Positions 9,026-20,474 of a stretch of 64,000 nt of DNA are shown one piece after another (the stretch's first letter is position 1; each line of letters opens with the position of its first letter). Position numbers and translations under genes: made by a program. Source of the stretch: Saccharomycopsis fibuligera x Saccharomycopsis cf. fibuligera. Taxonomy: Eukaryota > Ascomycota > Saccharomycetes > Ascoideales > Saccharomycopsidaceae. The stretch lies in the NCBI GenBank assembly GCA_001936135.1, contig CP012820.1, positions 372,001 through 436,000 on the forward strand, given 5' to 3'. Under the pieces are notes generated by a model. That model was not told the origin of the DNA, made no database searches, and was given only the letters and a program-made list of their open reading frames with translations.

Positions 9026-9891
9026 TGGAATAGTAATGGCTACAAGTTATATGGAAAATGTTTGTTTTTGTGCACTTTAGACAAAGTGTGACATTGTCAC
9101 AATTGCGAGTGGAATCTTCAAAGTTAATTTTACTACTAGGTAAAGGAAATACACTACAAATGATTCCGAGTGTGTAGAAATACTATATTTCTTGTAACCT
9201 TGATCTGATGGATGGTGTAAAGTGTACATTCTGGTGTTGTGATGATAACTCTATGGAAGATTCAAAGGTGATCTTCACCGGTTGTAAGTATGTTTTCTCC
9301 GACGGAGAATCGTTAAGCTCCAGCGGCAATAACCGTACGCGTGACATGGACAACTTGGTAGCATTCTAAGTGTTGTTTGTATACAAAGTAACAGGAATTC
9401 TCCTCATTCCCACACATGGACATGCCGTCAGCTGCGCATAAATCCTTCAAAACGATACAGTAAATGCTCATAGAAAACAATTCACACAAAATAGATATTT
9501 CCTTCATTTTGATAAAAGCTAGGGAATGAAACGTTATAGTCATAACAGAGAGAAGGTATGGTGATGTTTTCCTTCATATTAAATGTAGTCAGTGGCAAAG
9601 CAAAACAACCGGCAATAGCATACCAGGGTACAATGTGTCCGCAGAACGCTGAAACAGGGACAAATAACTTCAAAATTTTGATGAGTGCTGAAGCTTACTT
9701 TACACCCTTCAATAAAATTCTAATTTGGATATGGAGATTCTCAAAAAAGTGTGCTGTGCTGGGTTGGTTTGAAGATTTGTAGCTTAAGTTAATACCCTAT
9801 CACATACCCAGACATACCCAGAATATGAGTTGGCCTAGAGAAGATACAGGCATGTTTACCATATTTTTAAAGATTGGTGTAGGTACATCTT

Positions 9892-9893
<2 letters not shown>

Positions 9894-9922
<29 letters not shown>
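9894..9922. repeat. poly(T) tract, 29 nt
   Basis: An uninterrupted T run, followed by a TTATTTTTATTTT stretch, in the gene-free region between URC1 and the Lys14-type factor. Confidence 0.9.
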
Positions 9923-9924
<2 letters not shown>

Positions 9925-12597
9925 TTTTATTTTTGTGCGTTTAAAACCTCGGTAATATGTGAATCTAATAACCAGACAAAGGCTCAACATTTTACTTTGG
10001 AACAAAGGCTAGCCTTGAAGAAAGAAAAGGAAAACGGAAGATTCCTTTCGAACAGATACCCGTATCCAGAAGATAACACCTTTCTATTCACCATAATAAA
10101 TATGTTTTCGAACCCATTTAAGTTCTAAGCAGAAGAGTTTAGTGCAAAGTTAGTGCTTTCCTTCTAGCGCGGTGAAAAATATGAGAAACCCGGGATTGAC
10201 CAGTCTAACGGACGAATAATTCAATAACCAAACCAAACTTTTCATATTTTGCTGATTTCTTAATATAGACGTTGTACAATGACTTCGCAATCAATGCTTT
10301 TCGACACTTTTTCAGAATCCAAAGTCATGTAGTGACTTTTCGACTAAAAAGCCAATGGAAGAGGAGTAATTCGTATGCTTATGTTAAACCTAACCTTCTC
10401 TGTCTGCCTGGAGCGCAATCTGCCATAGTCTGTCAGCCACTGTTTCGAAGCGCTGCAGAGTAGACAACCTATAACCTGTACTAAAAATGCGCACTTCCTA
10501 TTACCAGGGAAATAAGTGGGTCTGATGTATGTTGAAGCGGAAAAGGTCAAGTTCATGCATAATGGTGAGGAAAAGAGAGAACCTATAATATAGGGCGCTG
10601 CACACACTCAAACACCAAAAAAGCTTGGTCACTATAGAGTATCTATGATCATAGCTGTATAACACTTATCAGTTATGATTGTCCAATTTTGGTGTCATGT
10701 AATTTTACAGTGAGAAATATAAAACTGTCTACATTGTGTGGAACCCAAAGAAGATTAGCTTTTGATATTTGTGTATCACAAAAATTTTTTTTACGGTACA
10801 GAAAAACGCCCCGGATCGAGGTTTATCTCGAAAATTTCCAGCCTTTTTATAGCATAATCAGACAGCAAAAGCCGAGTTGTCTAATCAAGCTATATCTCAA
10901 TTGCGTAAACAATGAGCATGTAGTTATTTTATGTCTCTGATCAAGCGTCGCAGGAACTTGGCCGTTTTTCGGAAGCTTTTATTTTTTTATCATTTCGAAA
11001 AAGGGCGACGGGGCGCAAAAACCTCAAAAACCGGCGTTTGCCGATAAATGCCGACATCGATCAATATATGGAACAATTGCCGATATGAGATAAAAGAGCG
11101 CCCCCACCAAAACTGACTCTGATGTCGCTAGTGAAACAGTAACTCTAAATCGCAGTATAAGTGTCCAACCACAATGCTGGCAGTATGGACATAGAATGAA
11201 GGCGAAAAAACAAGCTTTTGAGATAGTCCGCCGGATTTTGGATACGTCCCAGAATGATAAAATAGCAAAATCGCTGCCGTTAACACATTTAGTCCAGTTA
11301 TGGATGGCATCCAAAAAAAATGCCGCTGCAATTTTATCACAATCAATCAGTAATCCAATACTGATCCTCGGCTGCCGCATCATAGGACTCATTCATTGGC
11401 CATGCAAGCATGTAATACTATTGCAAATATTTTTTCCCCATGCATTAATGCATTTTTTTTCCAGCAGGCCGCGGTCTCTATACGCAGAGAAATAGTGCTA
11501 TAATGCATAAAATGCGCTAACCTGCAAGCACACGCAATATGGTGCTTTATCCACATGGAACATGCTTCTTATCTTGCGTGGGACTATTGTTGATAAGCCG
11601 ACAGGTCTCAATAAGCATCAATATTGCCATCCACGAAAAGGCGCCACCACTGGCGGGCGTTTTGCAGTGTCCAGATAAATCTTTCGAGACATCGGCGGCC
11701 CTGGAGACCTAACGATTAAAAGCAACTACCGGAAACGCTACACCGTGAGGTGAAGAAATTGAACAACTCAAAATATTCAATTGGTTGCATGTTGGGCTTG
11801 CCGGATTTGTCATGTTCCATTAGCTTAGGGCGCTTATTAATTGCGGCGGAAGGTAGTGATTGCCAGTGTTATCTATAAAGCGCGGGTTTATCTGGGGCCG
11901 CGGCAACGCGATGTTATTGGTCAGCGGCGTTTTCCAACATCGCTTGACACTGCAGCACACGACGCTGATAAAAAGAAAAAGAGTGAAGCAAATAAAAATA
12001 AATAAAAACAATAAAAAAAAATAAAAATAAAAAAATAAAAAATAACAGTACTGTAAAAATTACTCAGGGTTTTCACTTCACCGCCCTGTCATCTATTGAT
12101 CCTAATAACAATCTTTCTGTATCAGTCAGCATTTCGCTATCTCTGTCGGGTGCTGCCGCTTTTTTCTGTATAGTGGCTGTCGCATACATACATTAGCACC
12201 ACCGTTTAATTTTCATTTCGATTTCCAAGATAGTTTGCTGCACCGCAGACATAGCTCTCTAACTCACTTTCAAGTCTTTTCTTTTTTCTTTACTTTCCAA
12301 GAAACATTTCCACTTGGTTCCACATTTCAAATTACCTGATCAACTGTTGATATTGTTTCCTTGTATTGTCAACAAATACCTTGGATAACGGAAACTGGGA
12401 CTCAAACAAGCAAACCAAAATAAGAAAGACTTACCGCATACCGCATCACTCCATTATCAATACCTATCCTCATCATTGTTACATTGTACTGTAATACTGG
12501 ATCAAAAATAGAGAAAAAAAAACTATATTGTTTATTATCATTTGATACAATCTGGACTATTCGCTTTTCTCGACCAATACCTTACAAGACAAAATCA

Positions 12598-15500
12598 ATG
12601 ATAATGCTCGCGAATAATCCCCATGCCAGCCCAACGGGCCCCCGAAGTGAGAATCCCACCAATAACAAAGACAACTCTTCATCCTCTCAGCGTAACAAAG
12701 TGGTCTCCAAACCTAAGCGGAAATACAGCAAAAATGGCTGTCGCGAGTGTAAAAGAAGAAAGATGAAGGTATGTGTTTTGTCACTCAACCCATACTGAGT
12801 AATGGTCCTAGATCATCGCGACTCTGAATTTTGCAATATATCAGCATCTCAAACCTTTCTGAGTTTCTGCCCAAAGCCCGCCTAATTTGTTCTGTTCTGT
12901 TTTACTGCTTTAAATTTGACTGTATTCATGAGCGCATTACTAACCTTTTCCATTTAGTGCGACGAAACAAAGCCCTTTTGTTGGCAATGCTCCAGATTAG
13001 ACAAACCTTGTGTCTATGAAAACGTCAAAGAACCTAAGTCAGCAAAAAGGCGCAGAAAGGACTCGGTTTCGTCTTCAAGTGCAAATAACTCGCCCTTGGC
13101 TTCAACGTCGGTTAGTCTTGGTGATCTTTATCCTTCGTCCTCTAAAGTTGCTGCCGCGGCAGCAGTTGGCGCAGCAGTAGGCGCAGACCTATATGAGCAG
13201 CAAACGACTAATAGGCTTGATAATAATAATGTTGATAGTAATTATAATCGTGATATGATGTTGCGAAGCCAACAGCAGCATCAACAAAATCAAAATCACA
13301 GTGGCGAGATTTCTTCAAGACCGTTGAGCGCGATCAGCAATGGTACTCACCACCAAATACTTCCAGATTCACAAATATCAGGAGGAGCTCAACAAATACT
13401 ATCTCCAGCACCGCCGGCAATATCGGGGTACGGAACATCACAATCAAACCTTCCTTTACCATATGCTACTACTTCTCATCAGCAACAACCCCATCAACAG
13501 CAATCTGCCCCTTCTCTTCCTATACCCTCCCATAATCCTCGTCATCAACGTAGTCATAATCATCGTAGTACAATAGTTGCTAGTGTGGCTGGCTCACCAG
13601 CGCCAACACCAGCATCAAATTACAAGAGCTCATTATCTAATATTTTGAACAATACCGCTACAGCAACAGGATACACCAGCAGGCCTGGTCTGCCATCAAG
13701 CGCCATTAGTAACAATAGTAATAATAGCCATAATAACCACATCAATGCTAGCAATAATAATAATAGGCAAAACTGTGATAGTAATAGTGGACATAACGCT
13801 GCTACTAGTCCCATTTTGCCATCAATTGGGTTACACTATAGCTATGATCATATTCCTATTAGTTCTACCAGATCTCAATTAAGCATAGATTCAGCTAACG
13901 CGCCACGAGTGGCGTCGCCCCCATCGCACAGGCAACAACAACAACAACAACAACAACAATCCCAGTATAATCACTATCAGGCATCACACTCAGCAGGAAC
14001 ATCTGTATCAACAACGACGAGAAAGGCTTCATTTTCAGTACCGTCAAGACCAATTAGTAGCAGCAGCGGAGGCAGTGGTAGTGCTTCCAGTGGCGTCGGA
14101 AACAACAACCATAGCAATGAGGATCTAAAAAAGTATGGGTCAATTTCTTCATTAATACATCATGATAGTACCACTAGCGGCAGGCCTAATAGCACGATAA
14201 ATAATATATACAGCAGTAGTGTTGCTAATACTACAAGTCATAATAACGGCAGTACCGCAACCGCCACTAATAACTCACCACCACATCAACATTTCGAAGC
14301 TAGTGGACATAGAAACGAGTCACCCGTTGAAGAGAGTGCAAGAAATAGAAAGCTATCGTTTTCAGTGGACTTGAACTTATTTGCTACTGATATTGATGAG
14401 TTGATTAATGGCAGTTTATTCAGCACTGACTTTGACGTTTTTAGGGCTGGAGAAACCACTAACGCTAGATTAAACCATAGTGATGGAAGTACTACAAGTT
14501 TTAACAACAGTAATGATACTAACAATATCAATGGTGCTAATCATAACTTGATTCGTTCAAATAGAAATGTTGGGAGTGGGGAGAACAATAATAATGGCAT
14601 ATTCGCAAAAGCCTATGACTTTAATGCGGCACAATATTCACCATCTCAGCAACCAATAATACATCATCAATACTCACTGCCACGTCAGCAACAACAATAT
14701 CAAGCTAAGGCTCACGCTCAAGTTCAGTCCGAAACATACCATCCCCAACAACAGCAACATCAACATCAACATCAATATCAAATATCTCAAGATTTACAGA
14801 CAAAGGAAAGCCCTTTTAAGTACCTTATTAACGAGACTTCTTATCACGAAGGCTTGAAAAATAATCAAGACTTGTCACTTTGCAAATATAGACAAAACAG
14901 CATATCTAGTGCGGTTATCCCGCTGAACCGTGAAACTCGTTTCTTCCCACACATTTCCCTTAGCAGCATAGAAATTGATCAATCACATAAAAAATATTTA
15001 GAATTTTTCTATAACGATTTTGCTAAAGTGATTTTACCTTTTGAACCATATGAAAACATCAATCCAGTGCGCGATGTGTTGTTGTCACAGGCGACGGATC
15101 ATGGATACTTGCTTAGTGTGATTTTAGCATGTGGTGCTAGATCGTGCTATCAACAACTGCAATTAAATGAAGATCAACAAGCCTGTGATTCATACTTAAC
15201 TACATGTTATCGACTATTTGTAAAGTCTTTAGATGATGAGAAAGTACTAATCAATGACATTGAACCAATTTTACTAACTGTATAATGCTGCTTCTAAGCA
15301 TCAAGCATGGCGTACTCATTTACGTGGCGCTAAGGATTTGTTGAAAAAATACGCTTTTCATAAAGTTCAAGGGTCAGTAATTTTATCATTTTGTGTGTAT
15401 TGGTTTGTTAGTTTTGAAATGCTTGTTGGGTTGAATAATCCATATGGTGGCACCCTACTGGATGAGAAAGAGATTGATTTGTTGTTCAGATTGGATGATT

Positions 15501-17014
15501 TGGAAATTGCTAATATGAAACGGTTGGAACTTATCAAAGACAATGAATTTAACTTGCTTTGTGGGTTTCGTAATGCGATGATTACTCCTATAAAGGATTT
15601 GATCAAGATGTTAAATAAATTGAAACGCAATCAAAAGCAAGCAAAGGCTCTTGAAAGAAAAACGAGCAATTTCAACAGCAATGAGCTTCGTGGTCCTTCT
15701 TTTGCAACTAGTAATGCTAATGATAGTAGTAAATCAATTGGAATAGTGTCTCCAGAAGCGGAAATTTCGGTATTTGATGTTTATAGGCTTCTTGGTGACT
15801 TCACGGCTGAGCGCAATTACAAAATTATTTCAACTGATGGAATTATTCCTGAGACACACGACTTGCATTGGTCCAATTATAATTATCAACAAGAGCTTCA
15901 ACAGCATAAGTTAACTTCAAGTTTAGTTAAAGGTATAGGTATGCTCTATTTAGCTGATGGTGAAGTGAGACTATACAGTTGGTACGATATCACTCATCAG
16001 GAGTTTGCATTGGCTGCATTGTTGACAATACATACTCAGTTGCTTGGAATGCCACTGGATAGTGCGCTTACTCAACAATTGGTGAGGGAAATTCTCGAAA
16101 TGTTGTATTTTCTCGATTATATTAATGTTGGTGATAATGAAGCAGAACAACCAAAATGTAAAGCCGAAGCAAGGACTGGAGCTCAAAGTGAGGCTCAACC
16201 GGGAACAAAAGCTAACAATGATTTGAAATTTAATGGGAGGATTATAGAGAGGCAAAATAGCAAGGAAGATACTAGAAAAATCAGCAAAAAAAGAAATGAC
16301 TTCAAAGATGTAAACCGAAATATCGAAAAAGAAAGCGGCCAAGAAAAAACAGCACATATTCTGGATTCATCTTTGGATTCAAGCAGATCAAAGGTTCTAG
16401 CAAAGTCCTCAGATACAACACTAACAAGCACCGTAATCAACAGACACACAGCCCATGAATCTGGATTGAGCTACTTTATAATGCATGTTCAGTGGCCTGT
16501 GCTCATTGCCGGGCTTAATTGTCAAACTGAGGCGGATCGAATTAAAGTTGAGCTGTTTTTTATGTTGTTGTCACAGCTCGGAGTTGGCTCGTCAGTGCAT
16601 ATTTTGAGTAAGTTAAGAAAGTACTGGCATAAGGGTACTACTACGGCTCAAGAGGACAATGTTATTGAGGCAAAAGCGGGGGATGTATCTAATCCTGAAG
16701 CAGGAAAAGGGATTGGACTTGGGGAGAGAAAGACTACTAGTACAATGAAGAGAACGCCAACTAGCTTTGGGGAAGATGATGAAGCTAGTGGGCCTAAAAC
16801 TGGTTCTGAAGAAAGCAGTGAGAAAGTTTTCGAGGACAACCTTGCTGAAGAAGAAAAGAAGCATAAAAAGGTATCATCATCTACAATAGAATCAAAACCC
16901 TCTGAGGAGAAGGATGGCGACTTAGTAGCTCGTAACAGTAGTGTTGGGGGTAGTAAGAGTGGCAATGATGACGATGATGGGAATGTTGAGGAAATGGATA
17001 TTGTGATGTATTAA
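12598..17014 (+). pseudogene. LYS14: Lys14-type Zn(II)2Cys6 transcription factor, reading frame interrupted
   Basis: This is a large zinc-cluster activator. Exon 1 (12598-12768) encodes ...KRKYSKNGCRECKRRKMK and exon 2 starts at 12958 with CDETKPFCWQCSRLDKPC. Together they give C-x2-C-x6-C-x6-C-x2-C-x6-C. The RKYS.GC.ECKRR...CWQC.RL...C wording is that of Lys14-family lysine-pathway regulators, of which CTG yeasts have several; the paralogue is uncertain. A region of about 550 residues rich in N, Q, S and H follows. The fungal regulatory domain then begins (SLSSIEIDQSHKKYLEFFYNDFAKVILPFEPYENINPVRD). It reads to a stop at 15283-15285, while the family sequence continues in another frame from 15278 (YNAASKHQAWRTHLRGAKDLL) to 17014. 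The break lies in an 8-nt window. A lost TA or about 17 nt, an assembly error or frameshifting are all possible, so functionality is open. Confidence 0.75.
12769..12957 (+). other. LYS14: intron of the Lys14-type gene
   Basis: A 189-nt phase-0 intron has donor GTATGT (12769), branch point TACTAAC (12938-12944) and acceptor TTTAG (ends 12957). Its removal joins the first two zinc-ligand cysteines to the last four, so splicing is needed for a working DNA-binding domain. Confidence 0.93.
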
Positions 17015-18072
17015 TTACAATTTCTTTATTAATATCTTAGAAAAAAGTTTGGGTGTTTCTTGTTTAGTTTTTTGTGCTGATTTTTTTTATTTTTATCGCT
17101 CAGTTTGTTTTACTATGCTTAGATTACACTCTGTGCCGGCGTGTGCTTGTGTGTGTGTGTGTGTGTGTGTGTGCTTATATTAATGTGTATTATGTGCTTA
17201 TATTAATGTGTATTATGTGTTTTGTATTATGTATTTTGTAGTATTTTTGTATTTGTTAAATGAAGTTACAATTCTGCATTGGCCTAGGATTTAAAAAACA
17301 GTTTTGCATGCAGGCAGCAGACATTACTTTATTTCATTTTAATTTTTTTTATTTTTTTTTTCAATTTTTTTCTCTTTTTTAACCTCTTTTGCCACCAAGC
17401 TAAGCTCTTGAAAAATTAGCTGCTCCTGAAGAAGATAATTATTTAGGTCAAATATCCCTCTCGTGGAATGTACTGAACTACTATAGGCAAAAAGCTTACA
17501 CGAACGAATACGACAGAGGGCGTTTATTGATCACAAAAATGAAGAGATAAAACAAGTTACACGAATTTATGTGTAACAGTTATGATCACAGTAAACTATT
17601 ATATAATTTGTTAAGCTATATAAGTGGTTCGATCTACCAAATAGATACGCTGTTTTGTTGAGAAGTTAGGACCCCTACATAAATAATAAGGTGCCCCGTA
17701 GTTCATAAAGCAACACAAGCCATCTTTGTGGATTATGTCTTAGCAGACAAAGTGGCGCAGTATGACGAGTGGCTCAAGCTATTACGTGTATATGTGCTCT
17801 TAGCAGGGGTTTATGTATAATGCGTAGTGCGCAGAAGGCGGACTTCTTTGTGTGCTGGCGGGTGCCCTGCCTCTTTTTTTATTTTTTTTCGTTTTTCTTT
17901 TTTAGCCTGTCCAGCACAATAGATTCCCAGAGAAAACGAAGCCGAATGAGAAAGAAAAAATAAAACAGAAAATAAAAAGAGCGTTTGCAAATATTGTCTT
18001 TCTGTTAGTACTATTTCTTTAGACCGCTACAGCTAATCCAATCAATCAATACAAGAATATTGCTAGCCCACA
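17015..18072. other. intergenic region between Lys14-type gene and SSO2
   Basis: About 1.06 kb holding the factor's 3' region and the SSO2 promoter. It contains (TG)13 at 17148-17173 and a 23-bp tandem duplication directly after it. No further gene is seen; a 64-codon open frame at 17769 is unsupported. Confidence 0.7.
17148..17216. repeat. (TG)13 microsatellite plus 23-bp tandem duplication
   Basis: TG repeats 13 times at 17148-17173. A 23-bp unit beginning GTGCTTATATTAATG then occurs at 17171-17193 and again at 17194-17216, the first copy overlapping the end of the TG run. It lies in the 3' region of the Lys14-type gene. Confidence 0.9.
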
Positions 18073-19581
18073 ATGAGTGTATGTTTATATCAATTATTAT
18101 GATGACGATAAGGTTGTATTCATAGATGTTGGTGTGTTTTATTTACCATTTTCCACCTGTTTCAGCGCCAAGTGTTTATCCGATTGCCATTTTCAAGATA
18201 TTTTGAAACGTGGTACTACTTAACTATGTGCTTGTTTCTTTTTTAATCTTTTTCAAGTATCCGTCTTTCTATATCTAGTCTATGATGATGAGAGCGATGA
18301 TATGAATGGTGCTATGTTTGGAAATAAAGGATCCTTTACAGAGCTAAGATAAGCCACTCATATTTTTGAGATTACGGATCATTTAGTGAGTTCGCAAAAT
18401 TTGGTATCTCAAGTGAACCCTAAAGTATTTTGAATCATGGAAAGCAGACGGAAACAGTTTCGTGGTAACGTTGAAAATCACTAAGCGATGTGAAATATAA
18501 TCATTCGTTTGGATTGTAAACTTTGGAAAAAAAATATCAAGCACGCACACCTACAATACCGACCAAAGAATCCTTCAAAGTAAATATATTTTCTATTTTC
18601 TTCGTACTAACACCATTTTAGAATCCATACTATCAAAATAACAGCTATGAAATGAACACATACAACAACAACACCATTGGTGGTAATCCCTACGGTAGCG
18701 ATAACCCATATGGTACTGCTGCTGCCGCTGCTCCAAACCAAGGATACGGTAACAACTACGCTAGTGCTGGTGCCGGTGCTGGTGCTGGTGGTGACGATGT
18801 CGGGTTTTACAATGATATTAATGATGTCAACGTGTCTTTGGACAATTATAATGTGTTGATTGATAGAATTCAAAGTACTCAAAGAAGAATTTTGAGTGAA
18901 GTTGATGAAGAACAAGAATTTTTGTTGAGAAAAGATGTGGATAATTTGACTTCTCAAGCGTTTGCCCAACAAGGTGAATTGAAAACTAAAATCAAATACA
19001 TCAATTCCCAAATAGGTGCCGATGGGGCCAAGAAGGAGCAAGCTGACACTGTTAAAGAACATTTCTTACAATTGATTCAAAAATACAGATCTGTTGAAGA
19101 TGAATACAAAACTAGAACTAAAGATCAAGCTATCAGACAATATAAGATTGTGCAACCAGAAGCCAGTAATGCTGAAGCTGCCGCTGCCATTGAGGATGTT
19201 GGTGGTCAACAAATTTTTTCTCAGGCATTGTTGAATTCCAACAGAAGAGGTGAAGCTAGAACTGCATTGTCAGAAGTCCAAGCTAGACATAGAGAAATTC
19301 AAAAGATTGAACAATCTATGCGTGAATTAAACCAACTTTTCCAGGATGTGGAAGCGTTGGTTGCCGAACAAGATACTGCAGTTCAGCATGTTAACGAACG
19401 CGTTACTGATGCTAGACACGATATTGAAAGCGGAGTTAAGGAAGAAGAAGTTGCCATTGAGAAGGCTAAAAAATCTAGAAGAAAGAAGTGCTGGTGTATC
19501 TGGATCAGTATTATCATTATCATTATTATCATCGCTGCAATTGTTGGTGGTATTGCCGGCAAATTTGCCAACAAGAAGTAA
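18073..19581 (+). CDS. SSO2: plasma-membrane t-SNARE syntaxin Sso1/2
   Basis: This encodes a 321-residue syntaxin that pairs with Sec9 and Snc proteins to fuse secretory vesicles with the plasma membrane. Exon 1 is only ATG AGT (18073-18078). After a 543-nt intron, exon 2 (18622-19581) continues NPYYQNNSYEMN, giving MSNPYYQ..., the usual Sso beginning. The order is: a G/A/N-rich head (to about residue 55), the Habc three-helix domain (DVGFYNDINDVNVSLDNYN..., about 57-190), and the Qa-SNARE helix (REIQKIEQSMRELNQLFQDVEALVAEQDT, about 230-290) with Q in LVAEQ as the ionic-layer residue. A basic RRKK with two Cys precedes a C-terminal anchor (ISIIIIIIIIAAIVGGIAG) and a short KK tail. The spliced start is preferred over the internal ATG at 18652 because donor, branch point and acceptor are all canonical. 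Confidence 0.93.
18079..18621 (+). other. SSO2: SSO2 intron
   Basis: A 543-nt intron directly after the second codon has donor GTATGT (18079), branch point TACTAAC (18605-18611) and acceptor TTTTAG (ends 18621), only 10 nt after the branch point. ATGATGA motifs resembling snoRNA C boxes occur inside, but no matching D box (CTGA) was found, so no snoRNA is called. Confidence 0.93.
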
Positions 19582-20474
19582 TGATGGTGGTGATTCTAAG
19601 ATAATATCTACTGTTGTGTATGTTTGGTTTATTTTTTTTGGCTTGCATAGAATGAAGCATCAATTGCTGTTTTAGTCATGCGCAAAAGGCAACAAAATGG
19701 AAAAAAAAGTTTTTGTGTTTTTCGATTATTAAAAAGAGCAGAACTCTAAAACAAAATTTGATTTTTTATTTGTTTGTTATTCTATTATCGCTTGTTCTTT
19801 CTAATATCTCTCTCTATTGTCCTATTTTTTTTATTTCTATTTGACTCTTCACTTTCCCCTACCTTTAACTTTTTGACTACTAATAACGTTTTGTTTTTTG
19901 GTTAATCTCTTTTAATAATTATCCGTACTGCTCTTTATAATAGCATTCGTTTCTTCTTTTTTTTTTATTCTACCTATTTATTTTCTATTTTCTTCTCTTA
20001 TTACTTTGTCTCCGCTGCGAGCGTCTTTTCTTTTGCTATTTGTTTTGACATTTCTACAGCTCTGTTATATCTACTAATTACTATACTTGATTGACTACTG
20101 TTTTATTTGCGTAGTTTACGTTTAGCTGATATCTTGTAGCTTTATAATGTATGGCTGTCAACCGTCTCTATGGTGTCCGGGTGTGGTGGCAGCAGCAACT
20201 AGCGCAGCCCCAGCAAAGCAGACAGGGGTTTCCCGGCCTAACAACAGCAAATTTTTTGGCGGGCGCAGAATTGCCGGTCGCAGTGGACGAGCGACGACGA
20301 CGACGACGAGGGACGGAACGCAACGAGCAGAAAAGTTGAAAAAATTAAAATATTCAAAGTTTAGTTACACAACTCAGGTTAGTTTAACGTTTTCCTACGA
20401 TTTACGAATCTCCAACTTTTTTTAAAAGGAAACAAAAATAGGAAGAAAAAAAACTATCGACAACTATTCTCAAG
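19582..20474. other. SSO2 3' region and STM1 promoter
   Basis: About 0.9 kb. T-rich pyrimidine tracts (19740-20100) are followed by a GC-richer patch (20145-20340) with a GACGAC repeat and then an A-rich leader just before the STM1 ATG. The small open frame at 20147-20425 resembles no protein and probably lies in promoter or leader sequence. Confidence 0.65.

Larger units (their letters stand above)
8380..12597. other. 4.2-kb gene-free divergent intergenic region
   Basis: This separates URC1 (-) from the Lys14-type factor (+). Open frames are short and unrecognised. It contains a CGG-N3-CCG site at 8674, a 20-bp palindrome at 9006, a T run at 9894-9922 and an A-rich AATAAA-type stretch at 12000-12050. 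An open frame at 11094-11495 (about 134 codons, with an antisense open frame as well) includes the segment QCWQYGHRMKAKKQAF. It resembles nothing I can name with confidence. Confidence 0.6.

Noticed and set aside
10806-10820. 15-base sequence ACGCCCCGGATCGAG repeated at 62282-62296
   Set aside because: A few exact 15-base matches are expected by chance in 64 kb and the flanks are unrelated.
15220-15298. Possible second intron in the Lys14-type gene (GTAAAG to TACTAAC to AG) that would keep the frame
   Set aside because: It would remove VKSLDDEKVLINDIEPILLTV and NAASK, which are part of the conserved domain, and the donor is poor. Kept only as an alternative in the findings.
18098-18480. snoRNA C-box-like ATGATGA motifs in the SSO2 intron
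   Set aside because: No CTGA D box at a suitable distance and no terminal stem.
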